Source: Capnocytophaga leadbetteri
GTDB lineage: Bacteria > Bacteroidota > Bacteroidia > Flavobacteriales > Flavobacteriaceae
DNA length: 37,197 bases
NCBI RefSeq assembly: GCF_003054025.1
Contig: NZ_QBKG01000019.1
Span: 1-37,197 of the forward strand
Reading direction: 5' to 3'
Shown here piece by piece: positions 8,135 to 16,056 of this stretch (position 1 is its first letter; every line of letters starts with the position of its first letter). The position numbers and the translations under genes were made by a program. Below the pieces are notes generated by a model. That model was not told where the DNA came from. It made no database searches and saw only the letters and a list, made by a program, of their open reading frames with translations.

Positions 8135-10678
8135 ATGCGCATAGATAAAGATTTAGATACCTTAATCGACAAAGTAGATAACGTAGTAGATAGACAATAC
8201 GACTTTATCAAAGAAGTAAAAGGCATCAAAGAAACTATATGGAAAATGAAAGCTGAAATGGCTACAATGCCTACTGCTTCAGAAACCGTAGTTGAACCTA
8301 TTGTTGAAGAGGCTGCTGCTGAACAACCTATTGTTGAGGAAGTTACTGCTGAACCTATTGTTGAGGAAATTACTACTGAACAACCTATTGTTGAAGAGGT
8401 TACTACTGAACAACCTATTGTTGAAGAGACCACAACTGAACCTATTACTGAGGAAGTAGAATCTGTAGCCGAGCCTATAGCTGAAGAGGCTCAGGCGCCT
8501 ACTGCTCCTGTAGCTGAAGCTGCTCCTACCGCTTCTTTTTATAACAAAAAGGAAAAAGAGCCTGTGTTTGAAAAATCATTTGATGACCTATTAGGAAAGA
8601 ATAAAAACCGAGATTGGGAGCGCTTTATCGGAGAGAATTTATTTAGCAAAATAGGGATTGGTATTATCCTAATTGGGGTATTTATAGGGGTGAAATATTC
8701 TATCGACCACAACCTTATCAGCCCAGCTATGCGCTTAGTTTTGGGTTACCTAACGGGGGTTGCTCTATTTGTAACCGGAGCTGTGCTCAAGAAGAAATAC
8801 GAGAATTTTAGCGCTGTGTTAGTCAGTGGTGCTATGGCTATTTTCTATTTCGTTACCTTTATAGCGTATTCTGTCTTCGACTTTTTCCCGCAGTCGCTCA
8901 CCTTTATACTGATGTTCCTCTTTACCGCCTTTACGGTATTGGCATCGCTTAGCTATAATCAGGTGGTGATAGCCCTTATTGGCTTAGTGGGCAGCTATGC
9001 TGTGCCTTTCTTGCTGAGCAATAACTCTGGGCGGGTAGATATTCTCTTTGCCTACACGGCTATCATCAATATAGGGGTGCTGGTGCTATCGTTCTACAAG
9101 CGGTGGAATTCCTTGCTCATCTCTGCGTTCTTATTCACGTGGGTATTACTGCTTTCGACTTGGGAACTAGCTGATAACGAAGTGTATTTCAGTGCCTTCC
9201 TAACCTTTAATTTTGTTACTTTTACTACTTTCTACCTCTCGTTTATAGCACAGAAGCTACACCAAGAGCCCGAACTTAGCACCGTAGATGTGGCGCTGTT
9301 CCTTATCAACAGCTTAACATTCTATGGCTTAGGAGCTTGGCTCATCAACAACCATTACCACGACAATACGTGGGTAGCTCTTTTCACCTTGTGCAATGCG
9401 TTGTTGCACTTTGGCGTAGCGGCTTATTTCCATCTGAAAAAAGTACCTTCTACGCAACTGAAATATTTGGTGTTAGTATCAGCGCTTTCGTTCGCCACCT
9501 TAGTAATCCCTATACAATTTAAAGGTTCGTGGATTACGCTATTCTGGAGTGCTGAAGCGGCTCTATTATTCTGGTTAGGGCGCACCAAAGCCTTGGCAGT
9601 GTATGAGCGCATCAGCTACGGGGTATTGGTGTTAGCTACCGGAAGCCTATTAATAGACTGGTATAAAGGTTCTTACAACATCTACCTACTCTCTACTGCC
9701 GATTACGTTACTCCGTTTGCCAATTCATTATTTGTAAACGCCCTATTGTATGCGGCTGCCACCTCTTTTATGGCTTATATACATCAGAAAGTGAAAGGCG
9801 GAGGAGAGTATGCCAATTCGATTACTTTCTTTTTGAATATATTCTCAGTAGGTTCGCTGTTTTGTACCTTCTTCCGCGAAATTATCGTGTTATGCGATAT
9901 GCGCATTTTGCAATACCCTAATGCGTTAGACAATGCTATGCTAATGGAAGATTTATCGCTGTTCAAAAATATCTGGCTACTTATCTACTGCTTGCTATTT
10001 GCATCGGGCTACAGTATGCTGAACCTCAAATACAACAAACAAAAAACGCTGGCTGAAGTACAAATGGGCATCAATTTTATTCTGGGGGCCTTATTTATGA
10101 CCATAGGCTTGTACTACTTTAGCGAGTTGCGCGAACGTTATATAAGCGAGGCGGCTAGAGGTTATCAGCTTTCGTTGTGGTTCTTAAACATCAGATATTT
10201 GGGTATAATAGCATTTGCTGCTTTGTGTTATACTATCTGGCAATTGCAAAAGTTCCTCAACTTATCGGCAAAATCTAAGCTAAAATTAGAGTTATTGCTA
10301 CACTTAGTAGCCTTATGGGTAAGCAGCAGTGAGCTATTGCATTGGACGGAATTGTATGAATCGAGCTCTAACTACAAATTAGGACTTACCATACTATGGG
10401 GAGCCTATGCGGTACTATTGTTAGTATTAGGGCTTTTCAAAAAGAAGAAATACCTACGTGTTTCGGGTATTGTACTTATCAGTTTTAGTGTGTTGAAATT
10501 ATTTTTCTACGACATTACCCACTTAGATACGCTGCGCAAAACGATAGTATTCGTATCATTGGGGGTATTGATGCTAATAGCTTCTTTCTTGTACAACAAG
10601 TACACCAAAGAAATTGATGAGGATAAAGAGGAAAAACCAGAAGAAGAGCCTTCTGTAGAAGAGAAATCAAACAACTGA
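8135..10678 (+). CDS. DUF2339 polytopic membrane protein with repetitive acidic region
   Basis: The 847-residue protein starts with a short coiled-coil-like segment (MRIDKDLDTLIDKVDN), then an acidic region with about six EPIVEE/EQPIVEE repeats, then a DRDUF2339-type body: KNRDWERFIGENLFSKIGIG followed by some 20 or more hydrophobic segments to the C-terminus, ending in an acidic tail. The first motif and the many-helix layout are those of DUF2339, whose function is unknown; the family is thought to lie in the inner membrane. The start is the ATG at 8135, because the promoter overlaps the earlier in-frame TTG. It is followed by 100 bp without a strong terminator before the PAS genes. Confidence 0.85.
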   Translation: MRIDKDLDTLIDKVDNVVDRQYDFIKEVKGIKETIWKMKAEMATMPTASETVVEPIVEEAAAEQPIVEEVTAEPIVEEITTEQPIVEEVTTEQPIVEETTTEPITEEVESVAEPIAEEAQAPTAPVAEAAPTASFYNKKEKEPVFEKSFDDLLGKNKNRDWERFIGENLFSKIGIGIILIGVFIGVKYSIDHNLISPAMRLVLGYLTGVALFVTGAVLKKKYENFSAVLVSGAMAIFYFVTFIAYSVFDFFPQSLTFILMFLFTAFTVLASLSYNQVVIALIGLVGSYAVPFLLSNNSGRVDILFAYTAIINIGVLVLSFYKRWNSLLISAFLFTWVLLLSTWELADNEVYFSAFLTFNFVTFTTFYLSFIAQKLHQEPELSTVDVALFLINSLTFYGLGAWLINNHYHDNTWVALFTLCNALLHFGVAAYFHLKKVPSTQLKYLVLVSALSFATLVIPIQFKGSWITLFWSAEAALLFWLGRTKALAVYERISYGVLVLATGSLLIDWYKGSYNIYLLSTADYVTPFANSLFVNALLYAAATSFMAYIHQKVKGGGEYANSITFFLNIFSVGSLFCTFFREIIVLCDMRILQYPNALDNAMLMEDLSLFKNIWLLIYCLLFASGYSMLNLKYNKQKTLAEVQMGINFILGALFMTIGLYYFSELRERYISEAARGYQLSLWFLNIRYLGIIAFAALCYTIWQLQKFLNLSAKSKLKLELLLHLVALWVSSSELLHWTELYESSSNYKLGLTILWGAYAVLLLVLGLFKKKKYLRVSGIVLISFSVLKLFFYDITHLDTLRKTIVFVSLGVLMLIASFLYNKYTKEIDEDKEEKPEEEPSVEEKSNN
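8292..8461 (+). repeat. in-frame tandem repeat encoding (E/Q)PIVEE units
   Basis: About six imperfect copies of 27 or 30 bp encode EPIVEE-AAA, EQPIVEE-VTA, EPIVEE-ITT, EQPIVEE-VTT, EQPIVEE-TTT and EPITEE. The two copies around 8380-8428 are almost identical at the DNA level, indicating recent expansion. Because unit lengths are multiples of three, copy-number change would alter length but keep the frame. Confidence 0.85.
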
Positions 10679-10770
10679 TAATCAACTTTATAAAAGAAGA
10701 AAAAAGTCAGTATTAAAACTTTTATGAAAAGTTTATGATAAAAAAGTATGGCTTTATTAATAAAAAGATT

Positions 10771-10778
10771 TATCTTTG
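10771..10778 (+). promoter_or_regulatory. -7 element upstream of the first PAS gene
   Basis: TATCTTTG matches TAnnTTTG and lies 29 nt before the ATG. No clear TTG is present at the -33 position (the nearest match is TGG at about 10749), so the promoter may be weaker or activator-dependent. Confidence 0.5.
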
Positions 10779-10807
10779 TGCGATAATAACCAAAATAAAA
10801 TTTTGCA

Positions 10808-11491
10808 ATGATTAGAGATTATAGAGACATTGAGCTCACCGTAGAACGCCCTACCCCTATTGATAAAGAAGTGGTATGGGATAAATCAAAAGTAATTATC
10901 AGTGAAACCGATGTTTATGGGCGCATTACTAACGTAAATGACGTATTTTGCACCGTTTGTGGTTATACAGCTGCTGAAATGATTGGGCAGCCTCATAGCA
11001 TTATCCGTCACCCTGATATGCCTAAAATCACTTTTAAACTCCTTTGGGATAACCTTAAATTAGGGAATAACTTTGCTGGGGTAGTGAAAAACTTGGCTAA
11101 ATCAGGAGAGTATTATTGGGTAATCACCGACTTTGAAATGCGTCGCGACAGTGCAGGCAACATCACTCACTACATCGCTCGCCGTAAGTCAGTGCCTAAA
11201 GGGGTAATTGATAATTACGTAGCTCCTCTTTACCAAACCCTCGTAAAACTTGAAAAAGTAGGAGGTATGGACTTAAGTGCTCGTTTCTTCAAAAACTATT
11301 TGGATAAACAAGGTAAAGACTACATCGACTTTATCATTGATGTGATGAACGAAAACCGCGAAGATGTAGCCTTCCAAGATATACCTATGGCTCCAATGGA
11401 TTCTAACAAAGTAATATCAGATGACATCGTAACGGTAAGCGATGCTATGAACGAAAAACGCAAGAGTTTCTTTGGCAGATTGTTTTCATAA
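10808..11491 (+). CDS. PAS-only protein, Aer-like (copy 1)
   Basis: The 227-residue protein has an N-terminal extension (1-30), one PAS domain (about 28-135) and a helical C-terminal part. The PAS domain closely resembles the flavin-binding PAS of the aerotaxis receptor Aer and related receptors: TNVNDVFCTVCGYTAAEMIG, then SIIRHPDMPK, LLWDNLKLG, KNLAKSGEYYWV and HYIARRKSVP. There is no transmembrane segment, HAMP, kinase or methyl-accepting domain. After RFFKNYLDKQGKDYIDF comes a variable linker and the short tail MNEKRKSFFGRLFS. The next gene, 49 nt downstream, encodes a protein about 70% identical over the PAS-helical region. A redox or oxygen sensor working through protein contact is plausible; the partner is unknown. 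Confidence 0.85.
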   Translation: MIRDYRDIELTVERPTPIDKEVVWDKSKVIISETDVYGRITNVNDVFCTVCGYTAAEMIGQPHSIIRHPDMPKITFKLLWDNLKLGNNFAGVVKNLAKSGEYYWVITDFEMRRDSAGNITHYIARRKSVPKGVIDNYVAPLYQTLVKLEKVGGMDLSARFFKNYLDKQGKDYIDFIIDVMNENREDVAFQDIPMAPMDSNKVISDDIVTVSDAMNEKRKSFFGRLFS

Positions 11492-11540
11492 TCAGGCGAT
11501 GGAACTATAAAATAATAATCATTAAAAAAAAGTAAACAGT

Positions 11541-12218
11541 ATGTCAGATTTTACAAATCCTATCCCTACTATTGAAAGACCTACCCCTATTGACCGCGAA
11601 GTACAATGGGACAAGACCAAAACCCTTATTAGCGAAACAGACGTAAAAGGTACTATTACCAATGTAAACGATGTATTCTGCGCTGTAGCTCACTACTCTG
11701 CAAGCGAACTTATCGGGCAGCCTCATAACCTTATACGCCACCCCGATATGCCTAAACTTATCTTCAAACTCCTTTGGGATAACTTAAAAGTAGGCAATAA
11801 CTTCGTAGGTGTGATTAAAAACTTAGCTAAAACAGGTGAATACTACTGGGTAGTAACCGATTTTGAAATGCGCCGCGATGCTATGGGCAACATTACTCAC
11901 TACATCGGCAGACGTAAATCTGTACCTGAAGCTGCTATCAATAACTATTTGGCTCCTTTTTACGAGTCTCTTTTGAAAATGGAGAAAATAGGAGGCGTTG
12001 AACTTAGTAGCCGCTTCTTCAAAAACTATTTGACAAAACAAGGTAAAGACTATATCGACTTTGTGATTAGCATTATGTCTGAGAACCAAAATGCTTTCAC
12101 AGCAGAAACTGTTAATTCTATTGATAATAGCAATGTAAGTGTTTCTGACAATATCTACCACGTAGATCAATCAATGAACGAAAAACGTAAAAACTTCTTT
12201 GAGCGTCTATTCTCATAA
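11541..12218 (+). CDS. PAS-only protein, Aer-like (copy 2)
   Basis: This is the tandem paralogue of the preceding gene (225 residues). It keeps ERPTPID near the N-terminus, the Aer-like PAS motifs NLIRHPDMPK, LLWDNLKVG and KNLAKTGEYYWV, the RFFKNYLTKQGKDYIDF segment and the tail MNEKRKNFFERLFS. The variable linker (about 180-208) is the only poorly matched part. Differences within the PAS core (CTVCGY in copy 1, CAVAHY here) could tune cofactor or signal. It is followed by a terminator, so the two genes form a small unit. As with copy 1 there is no recognisable output domain. Confidence 0.85.
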   Translation: MSDFTNPIPTIERPTPIDREVQWDKTKTLISETDVKGTITNVNDVFCAVAHYSASELIGQPHNLIRHPDMPKLIFKLLWDNLKVGNNFVGVIKNLAKTGEYYWVVTDFEMRRDAMGNITHYIGRRKSVPEAAINNYLAPFYESLLKMEKIGGVELSSRFFKNYLTKQGKDYIDFVISIMSENQNAFTAETVNSIDNSNVSVSDNIYHVDQSMNEKRKNFFERLFS

Positions 12219-12245
12219 AGTTTAATGTTCTTATTTCATAGTTTA

Positions 12246-12279
12246 AAATCCCTGTATATCTAAATATGCAGGGATTTTT
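12246..12279 (+). terminator. rho-independent terminator after the PAS pair
   Basis: AAATCCCTGTATAT (12246-12259) pairs with ATATGCAGGGATTT (12264-12277), one G-U pair, with a CTAA loop and a T-run after. It lies 28 nt downstream of the second PAS gene and ends the unit before the helicase gene. Confidence 0.8.
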
Positions 12280-12303
12280 ACACAATAATACTTTGCCTAT
12301 TAT

Positions 12304-15162
12304 ATGTTTCTTTTCATCGATTTCACTTTTCACCCTATTATAGAGCTTGTGCTGCCCAATGCTTATATTGCCGAACAGCGCAATGGCTACTGCGTATTTT
12401 ACAAAAAAGCTTCTGATGAAGTATTGCGCAGTTTGCCCAATTGGGAGCTCTCCTCAGCTGAAAAGGAAGCTCTTTCAATTATCAACAGCCTACAACCTAA
12501 CGAATTATACCAAAAATACCTGAAAAAAGGTGATACTTTCTCTAAAATATACCAAAACGCACAAACTAAGAAGCATATTCAGGAGCAAATAGAGGATAAA
12601 ACAGATAAACTACTAATGCTTATCTGTAAGAATGAACTTTTTATCACTACCAATTACACGCATAAAGACGAATTAGTAAAGAAACAAGTCCTCACTACCA
12701 CTCAGGTACTCGAACCTATATTAGAATTGAAAAAAACAGAAGAGGGCATACGCTACCGACTGCTATTAGACGATGGCAAGCAAACCTTATTGCCCTGCCA
12801 GAGCCATATAGAGTTTCTGAACAAGCATCACGCTTGGGTTATCTTAAACAAGAAAGTGGTGAGAATAGCCCATATTAAAACATCGCACCTTACTCCTTTC
12901 TTAAACAAAGAAACGACTATTATACCAGAGAGAAGTTTCCCTGAGTATTTTGAGAAATTCCTTAAGAAAATACTTCGCAATGCAAAAGTATTGCCTATAG
13001 GCTTTGACATCATCGAGAGGAATGAACTGACTGATACTGCTATAGAAATCTTTTTCGACTTTTTTGCTAATCATTATAAAATACACCTGCTATTTCACTA
13101 CAATGACTATGCTTTCAGCAGTCATCAGCATAAAACTATACAATCTGACCTACAAATAGATGATAATAAACGTATTTTTATCTATAATTACCGAAGAAAT
13201 ACTACTGAAGAAGCTAAAAAATATGCTATTTTAGAGCAAATGGGCTTTACTAATCAATCAGGAACTTTCTTTTTAGAGAGTACAGACCCTTTTGCTTCGT
13301 ATTTTCATCTATTGCACCACAGAGAATCGCTCATTGCAGCAGGTTTTAGCTTTCACCCTTTCGTAATAGACGGCGGCAAAGAGGTAACTATAGCTCCGTC
13401 AGAACTGATTTTCAACCACACACACACCGAAAATGACTGGTTTGACCTATCCATAAAAGTAAAACAAGGCGATTCTTTATTCGATTTTAAAGATTTAATC
13501 AAAAATATCAAAGAAAATAACCCTATATACCCACTCCCCAACGGTAAAATATTCATTATACCCCAAGAATGGTTCAGCAAATTTCAATCTATCGCCAAAT
13601 ATGCTAAGGTACAAAAAGAAAAACTACAGCTTGCTAAGAGTAATTACGCTTTATTAGAGGCTATACCCGAAATAAAACCACAGTCGTTAGTAGAAAAAGT
13701 GAGTTACACCCCCTCTGATAAGCTAAAAGCAACGCTACGCCCCTACCAAATAGAGGGTGTTGAGTGGCTACTACAGCACTATCACAACGGGGTAGGCGCT
13801 TGCTTGGCTGATGATATGGGGCTCGGGAAAACCCTACAGACAATAGCTCTGTTAGTAAATATACACGACAGCCTACCCGAAAAATCTATTGACAGCAACG
13901 ACCTATTTTCGGGAGTAGAGGTACAAAAAGAAGCCCTAAAAGTACTCGTTATTTTGCCTTCATCGCTTATTTTCAATTGGTATGACGAAGCTAAGCGCTT
14001 TGCCCCTCACCTAAAGTGTACCCAATATGTTGGCACGGGCATAGAGCGCAAGCGAAAAGTAAGGCGACTCACTAATTACGACCTTGTTTTTACCAGTTAT
14101 CCTATCGTAGAGCGCGACATCAAAGAGCTTCAGCAGCTCGATTTTCGCTATATTATCCTCGATGAAAGTCAGCGTATTAAGAACAAAAACTCTAAGACTT
14201 TTAAGGCTATTAACAGTCTGAAAGCCCCCCATCGCATAGCACTGAGTGGTACCCCTATAGAAAATTCCCTGAGCGATTTATGGTCGCAAATGCAGTTTAT
14301 CAACCCCAATATACTGAAGAGTTACCCTTCTTTTCACAAAAACTACGAGATAGAAATCAGCAAGAAGAAAAACCTTCAGGCATTAGAAGAGCTGAAAACT
14401 ATCATCAGTCCTTTCTTGCTCAGGCGCACCAAAGAGCAAGTACTCGATGACTTGCCCGAAATGGAAGCCCAAATAATCTATTGCCCTCTTACCGAAGAAC
14501 AGGCTAAGTGGTACGAGAGCGAAAAATCAAAAGTGCGCAACCAATTGCTACAGATTGCAGCGCCTATCACAGAGTTTAATGCGCTGAATATGCTTACCAA
14601 ACTCCGACAAATCAGCAATCACCCTATGTTGGCAGATAAGGACAGCCTTATTCCTTCAGGAAAATACGAAGAGGTTGTAAATTGTATGCAAGAGTTGGTA
14701 CAGGCATCGCACAAAGCTCTTATTTTTAGCAGTTTTGTATCTCACTTAAGCATTTATGAGCAATGGTGTAAAGAAAACGGAGTGAAATACGCTAAACTTA
14801 CCGGTAGTACCCCTACTGCCGAGCGCAAAAATGAAGTTGAGGCTTTTCAGCAAAACCCCGAGGTCACGTTCTTTTTTATATCGCTTAAAGCAGGCGAGGT
14901 AGGGCTCAATCTTACTCAGGCGTCATACGTGCTGCTGTTAGACCCTTGGTGGAATCCGTTTTCTGAAAAACAAGCCATTGCAAGGGCGCACCGCTTAGGA
15001 CAGAAAAACAAAGTAAACGTGGTGCGCTTCGTCAGCAAAGATACCGTTGAAGAAAAAATCATTCGGCTGCAAAAAGCCAAAACTGACCTTGCTGACGATA
15101 TTATAGGCGAACAGAATTTTATCAAAGAAGTTATTTCGAATATGAATACTCTTTTGGAATAA
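12304..15162 (+). CDS. SNF2-family DNA-dependent ATPase/helicase
   Basis: The C-terminal half (about 475-952) is a complete Swi2/Snf2 ATPase: LRPYQIEGVEWL, Walker A in DDMGLGKTLQT (about 503-513), LPSSLIFNWYDEAKRF, the Walker B variant LDESQRIKN (about 617), ALSGTPIENSLSDLWSQM, then the second RecA lobe with KALIFSSFVSHLSIYEQW, VGLNLTQASYVLLLDPWWNP and ARAHRLGQKNKV (motif VI, about 891). The first 470 residues contain no zinc-binding SWIM motif or other domain that I recognise. Members act as translocases on duplex DNA, displacing bound proteins; in bacteria RapA is the known case, but this protein is closer to the generic bacterial SNF2 group. The ATG at 12304 gives full length. The next gene starts 53 nt downstream under its own promoter. 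Confidence 0.92.
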   Translation: MFLFIDFTFHPIIELVLPNAYIAEQRNGYCVFYKKASDEVLRSLPNWELSSAEKEALSIINSLQPNELYQKYLKKGDTFSKIYQNAQTKKHIQEQIEDKTDKLLMLICKNELFITTNYTHKDELVKKQVLTTTQVLEPILELKKTEEGIRYRLLLDDGKQTLLPCQSHIEFLNKHHAWVILNKKVVRIAHIKTSHLTPFLNKETTIIPERSFPEYFEKFLKKILRNAKVLPIGFDIIERNELTDTAIEIFFDFFANHYKIHLLFHYNDYAFSSHQHKTIQSDLQIDDNKRIFIYNYRRNTTEEAKKYAILEQMGFTNQSGTFFLESTDPFASYFHLLHHRESLIAAGFSFHPFVIDGGKEVTIAPSELIFNHTHTENDWFDLSIKVKQGDSLFDFKDLIKNIKENNPIYPLPNGKIFIIPQEWFSKFQSIAKYAKVQKEKLQLAKSNYALLEAIPEIKPQSLVEKVSYTPSDKLKATLRPYQIEGVEWLLQHYHNGVGACLADDMGLGKTLQTIALLVNIHDSLPEKSIDSNDLFSGVEVQKEALKVLVILPSSLIFNWYDEAKRFAPHLKCTQYVGTGIERKRKVRRLTNYDLVFTSYPIVERDIKELQQLDFRYIILDESQRIKNKNSKTFKAINSLKAPHRIALSGTPIENSLSDLWSQMQFINPNILKSYPSFHKNYEIEISKKKNLQALEELKTIISPFLLRRTKEQVLDDLPEMEAQIIYCPLTEEQAKWYESEKSKVRNQLLQIAAPITEFNALNMLTKLRQISNHPMLADKDSLIPSGKYEEVVNCMQELVQASHKALIFSSFVSHLSIYEQWCKENGVKYAKLTGSTPTAERKNEVEAFQQNPEVTFFFISLKAGEVGLNLTQASYVLLLDPWWNPFSEKQAIARAHRLGQKNKVNVVRFVSKDTVEEKIIRLQKAKTDLADDIIGEQNFIKEVISNMNTLLE

Positions 15163-15179
15163 ATTTTGCAACTTGTTAC

Positions 15180-15209
15180 TTGCTAATTATTATTTATTTA
15201 TTATCTTTG
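15180..15209 (+). promoter_or_regulatory. promoter with start point nearly at the ATG
   Basis: TTG (15180-15182) and TATCTTTG (15202-15209) are 19 nt apart, a good match to the Bacteroidota consensus. Transcription would begin about 5 nt after the -7 element, at 15213-15216, and the ATG is at 15216, so the mRNA would be nearly leaderless. Confidence 0.7.
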
Positions 15210-15215
15210 CAGATT

Positions 15216-15503
15216 ATGAAGCTAAAGTTATTTCGATTACCTAAAAACAAACGTTTTAATTATACCCCTCGCTATTATGAGGGGAAAGAAGAAGGCAACG
15301 CTTTCGAGATGGGGTCGCGCATTCGCAAAGACCGCGAAACCGTTTCTAACCATTTTACTGAGCAATGGCGCAGTATCCGCAGCGAAAGTAGGAATAAGAA
15401 AAACGCACAATTCAATAAAACTTTCTGGATTGTACTGATTATCTTAGTGCTATTATCACTCTATTTCCTTGATTTCGACCTTTCTATATTCCTGCGGAAA
15501 TAA
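15216..15503 (+). CDS. small one-TM membrane protein of unknown function
   Basis: This 95-residue protein has a basic N-terminus (MKLKLFRLPKNKRFNYTPRY), a charged middle and a single hydrophobic segment near the C-terminus (FWIVLIILVLLSLYFL), followed by DFDLSIFLRK. It is probably a tail-anchored or single-pass inner-membrane protein with the N-terminus in the cytoplasm. Similar short proteins with an RFNY-P-RYY motif are, to my memory, common in Flavobacteriia. The function is unknown. The start at 15216 is chosen because the promoter occupies the 36 nt before it. It is 36 nt upstream of the DUF4252 gene and may be co-transcribed with it and the E2 gene. Confidence 0.75.
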   Translation: MKLKLFRLPKNKRFNYTPRYYEGKEEGNAFEMGSRIRKDRETVSNHFTEQWRSIRSESRNKKNAQFNKTFWIVLIILVLLSLYFLDFDLSIFLRK

Positions 15504-15539
15504 AATAAAAAGATTGTCAAACCAAAATAAACGCTCATT

Positions 15540-16049
15540 ATGAAGATAAATAAGTTATTTATATTGCCCGCACTACTCGTAGCAATGAGTGTCTGTGGGC
15601 AACCCGCTTTTGATAGATTAGAAGCTAATAATGACATCACTACATTAGTGGTCTCGCAAAAGATGTTTCAGATGCTTTCTAAAATCGATAGTAAGGATGC
15701 TGATGCTAAAGAGTTTATGGATATAGCTAATAAACTCAAGAGTATGAAGGTATTCTCTACCGAGAATGCTAAAGCTGCTTCGGTGATGAAAACTGAAGTG
15801 CAACAATATGTTAAAAGTGCAGCTCTCTCTGAACTGATGCGCGTAAAAGACAAAAACCAAAACGTGAAGTTCTATACCAAAGGCGGTAAAGATGCTAACA
15901 AAGTATCTGAACTGCTAATGGTGGTAGAACCCTCTACAAACACTACGCAAATGGTTATCCTATCGCTTACCGGCGACATCGACCTTAGCAAATTAGGTGT
16001 TTTAACTAAGAATATGAACCTTCCACAAGAAATAAAAGATATAAAGTAG
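15540..16049 (+). CDS. DUF4252 family exported protein
   Basis: The 169-residue protein opens with a signal sequence (KLFILPALLVAMSVCG). A lipobox is possible at SVC but weak, so it could be either a periplasmic protein or a lipoprotein. The rest fits DUF4252, a family mainly in Bacteroidota with no known function: TTLVVSQKMFQMLSKID, MKVFSTENAKAASVM, a lysine-rich middle, and LLMVVEPSTNTTQMVILSLTGDIDL at the C-terminal end. It lies 36 nt after the small membrane protein gene and 7 nt before the E2 gene, so the three are likely in one transcript, although no functional link to E2 is evident. Confidence 0.8.
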   Translation: MKINKLFILPALLVAMSVCGQPAFDRLEANNDITTLVVSQKMFQMLSKIDSKDADAKEFMDIANKLKSMKVFSTENAKAASVMKTEVQQYVKSAALSELMRVKDKNQNVKFYTKGGKDANKVSELLMVVEPSTNTTQMVILSLTGDIDLSKLGVLTKNMNLPQEIKDIK

Positions 16050-16056
16050 TACAGAA

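Noticed and set aside
8074-8433. Open frame of 119 codons on the minus strand with SSTIGCSVV repeats
   Set aside because: It is the antisense image of the in-frame repeat in the DUF2339 gene; the apparent repeats come from that.
10716-10735. AT-only hairpin after the DUF2339 gene
   Set aside because: AAACTTTTATGAAAAGTTT can fold but has no GC pairs beyond one and no U-tract, so it is not convincing as a terminator.
11823-12170. Minus-strand open frame of 115 codons opposite the second PAS gene
   Set aside because: No recognisable features, antisense to a clear PAS protein, and not preserved in the first PAS copy.
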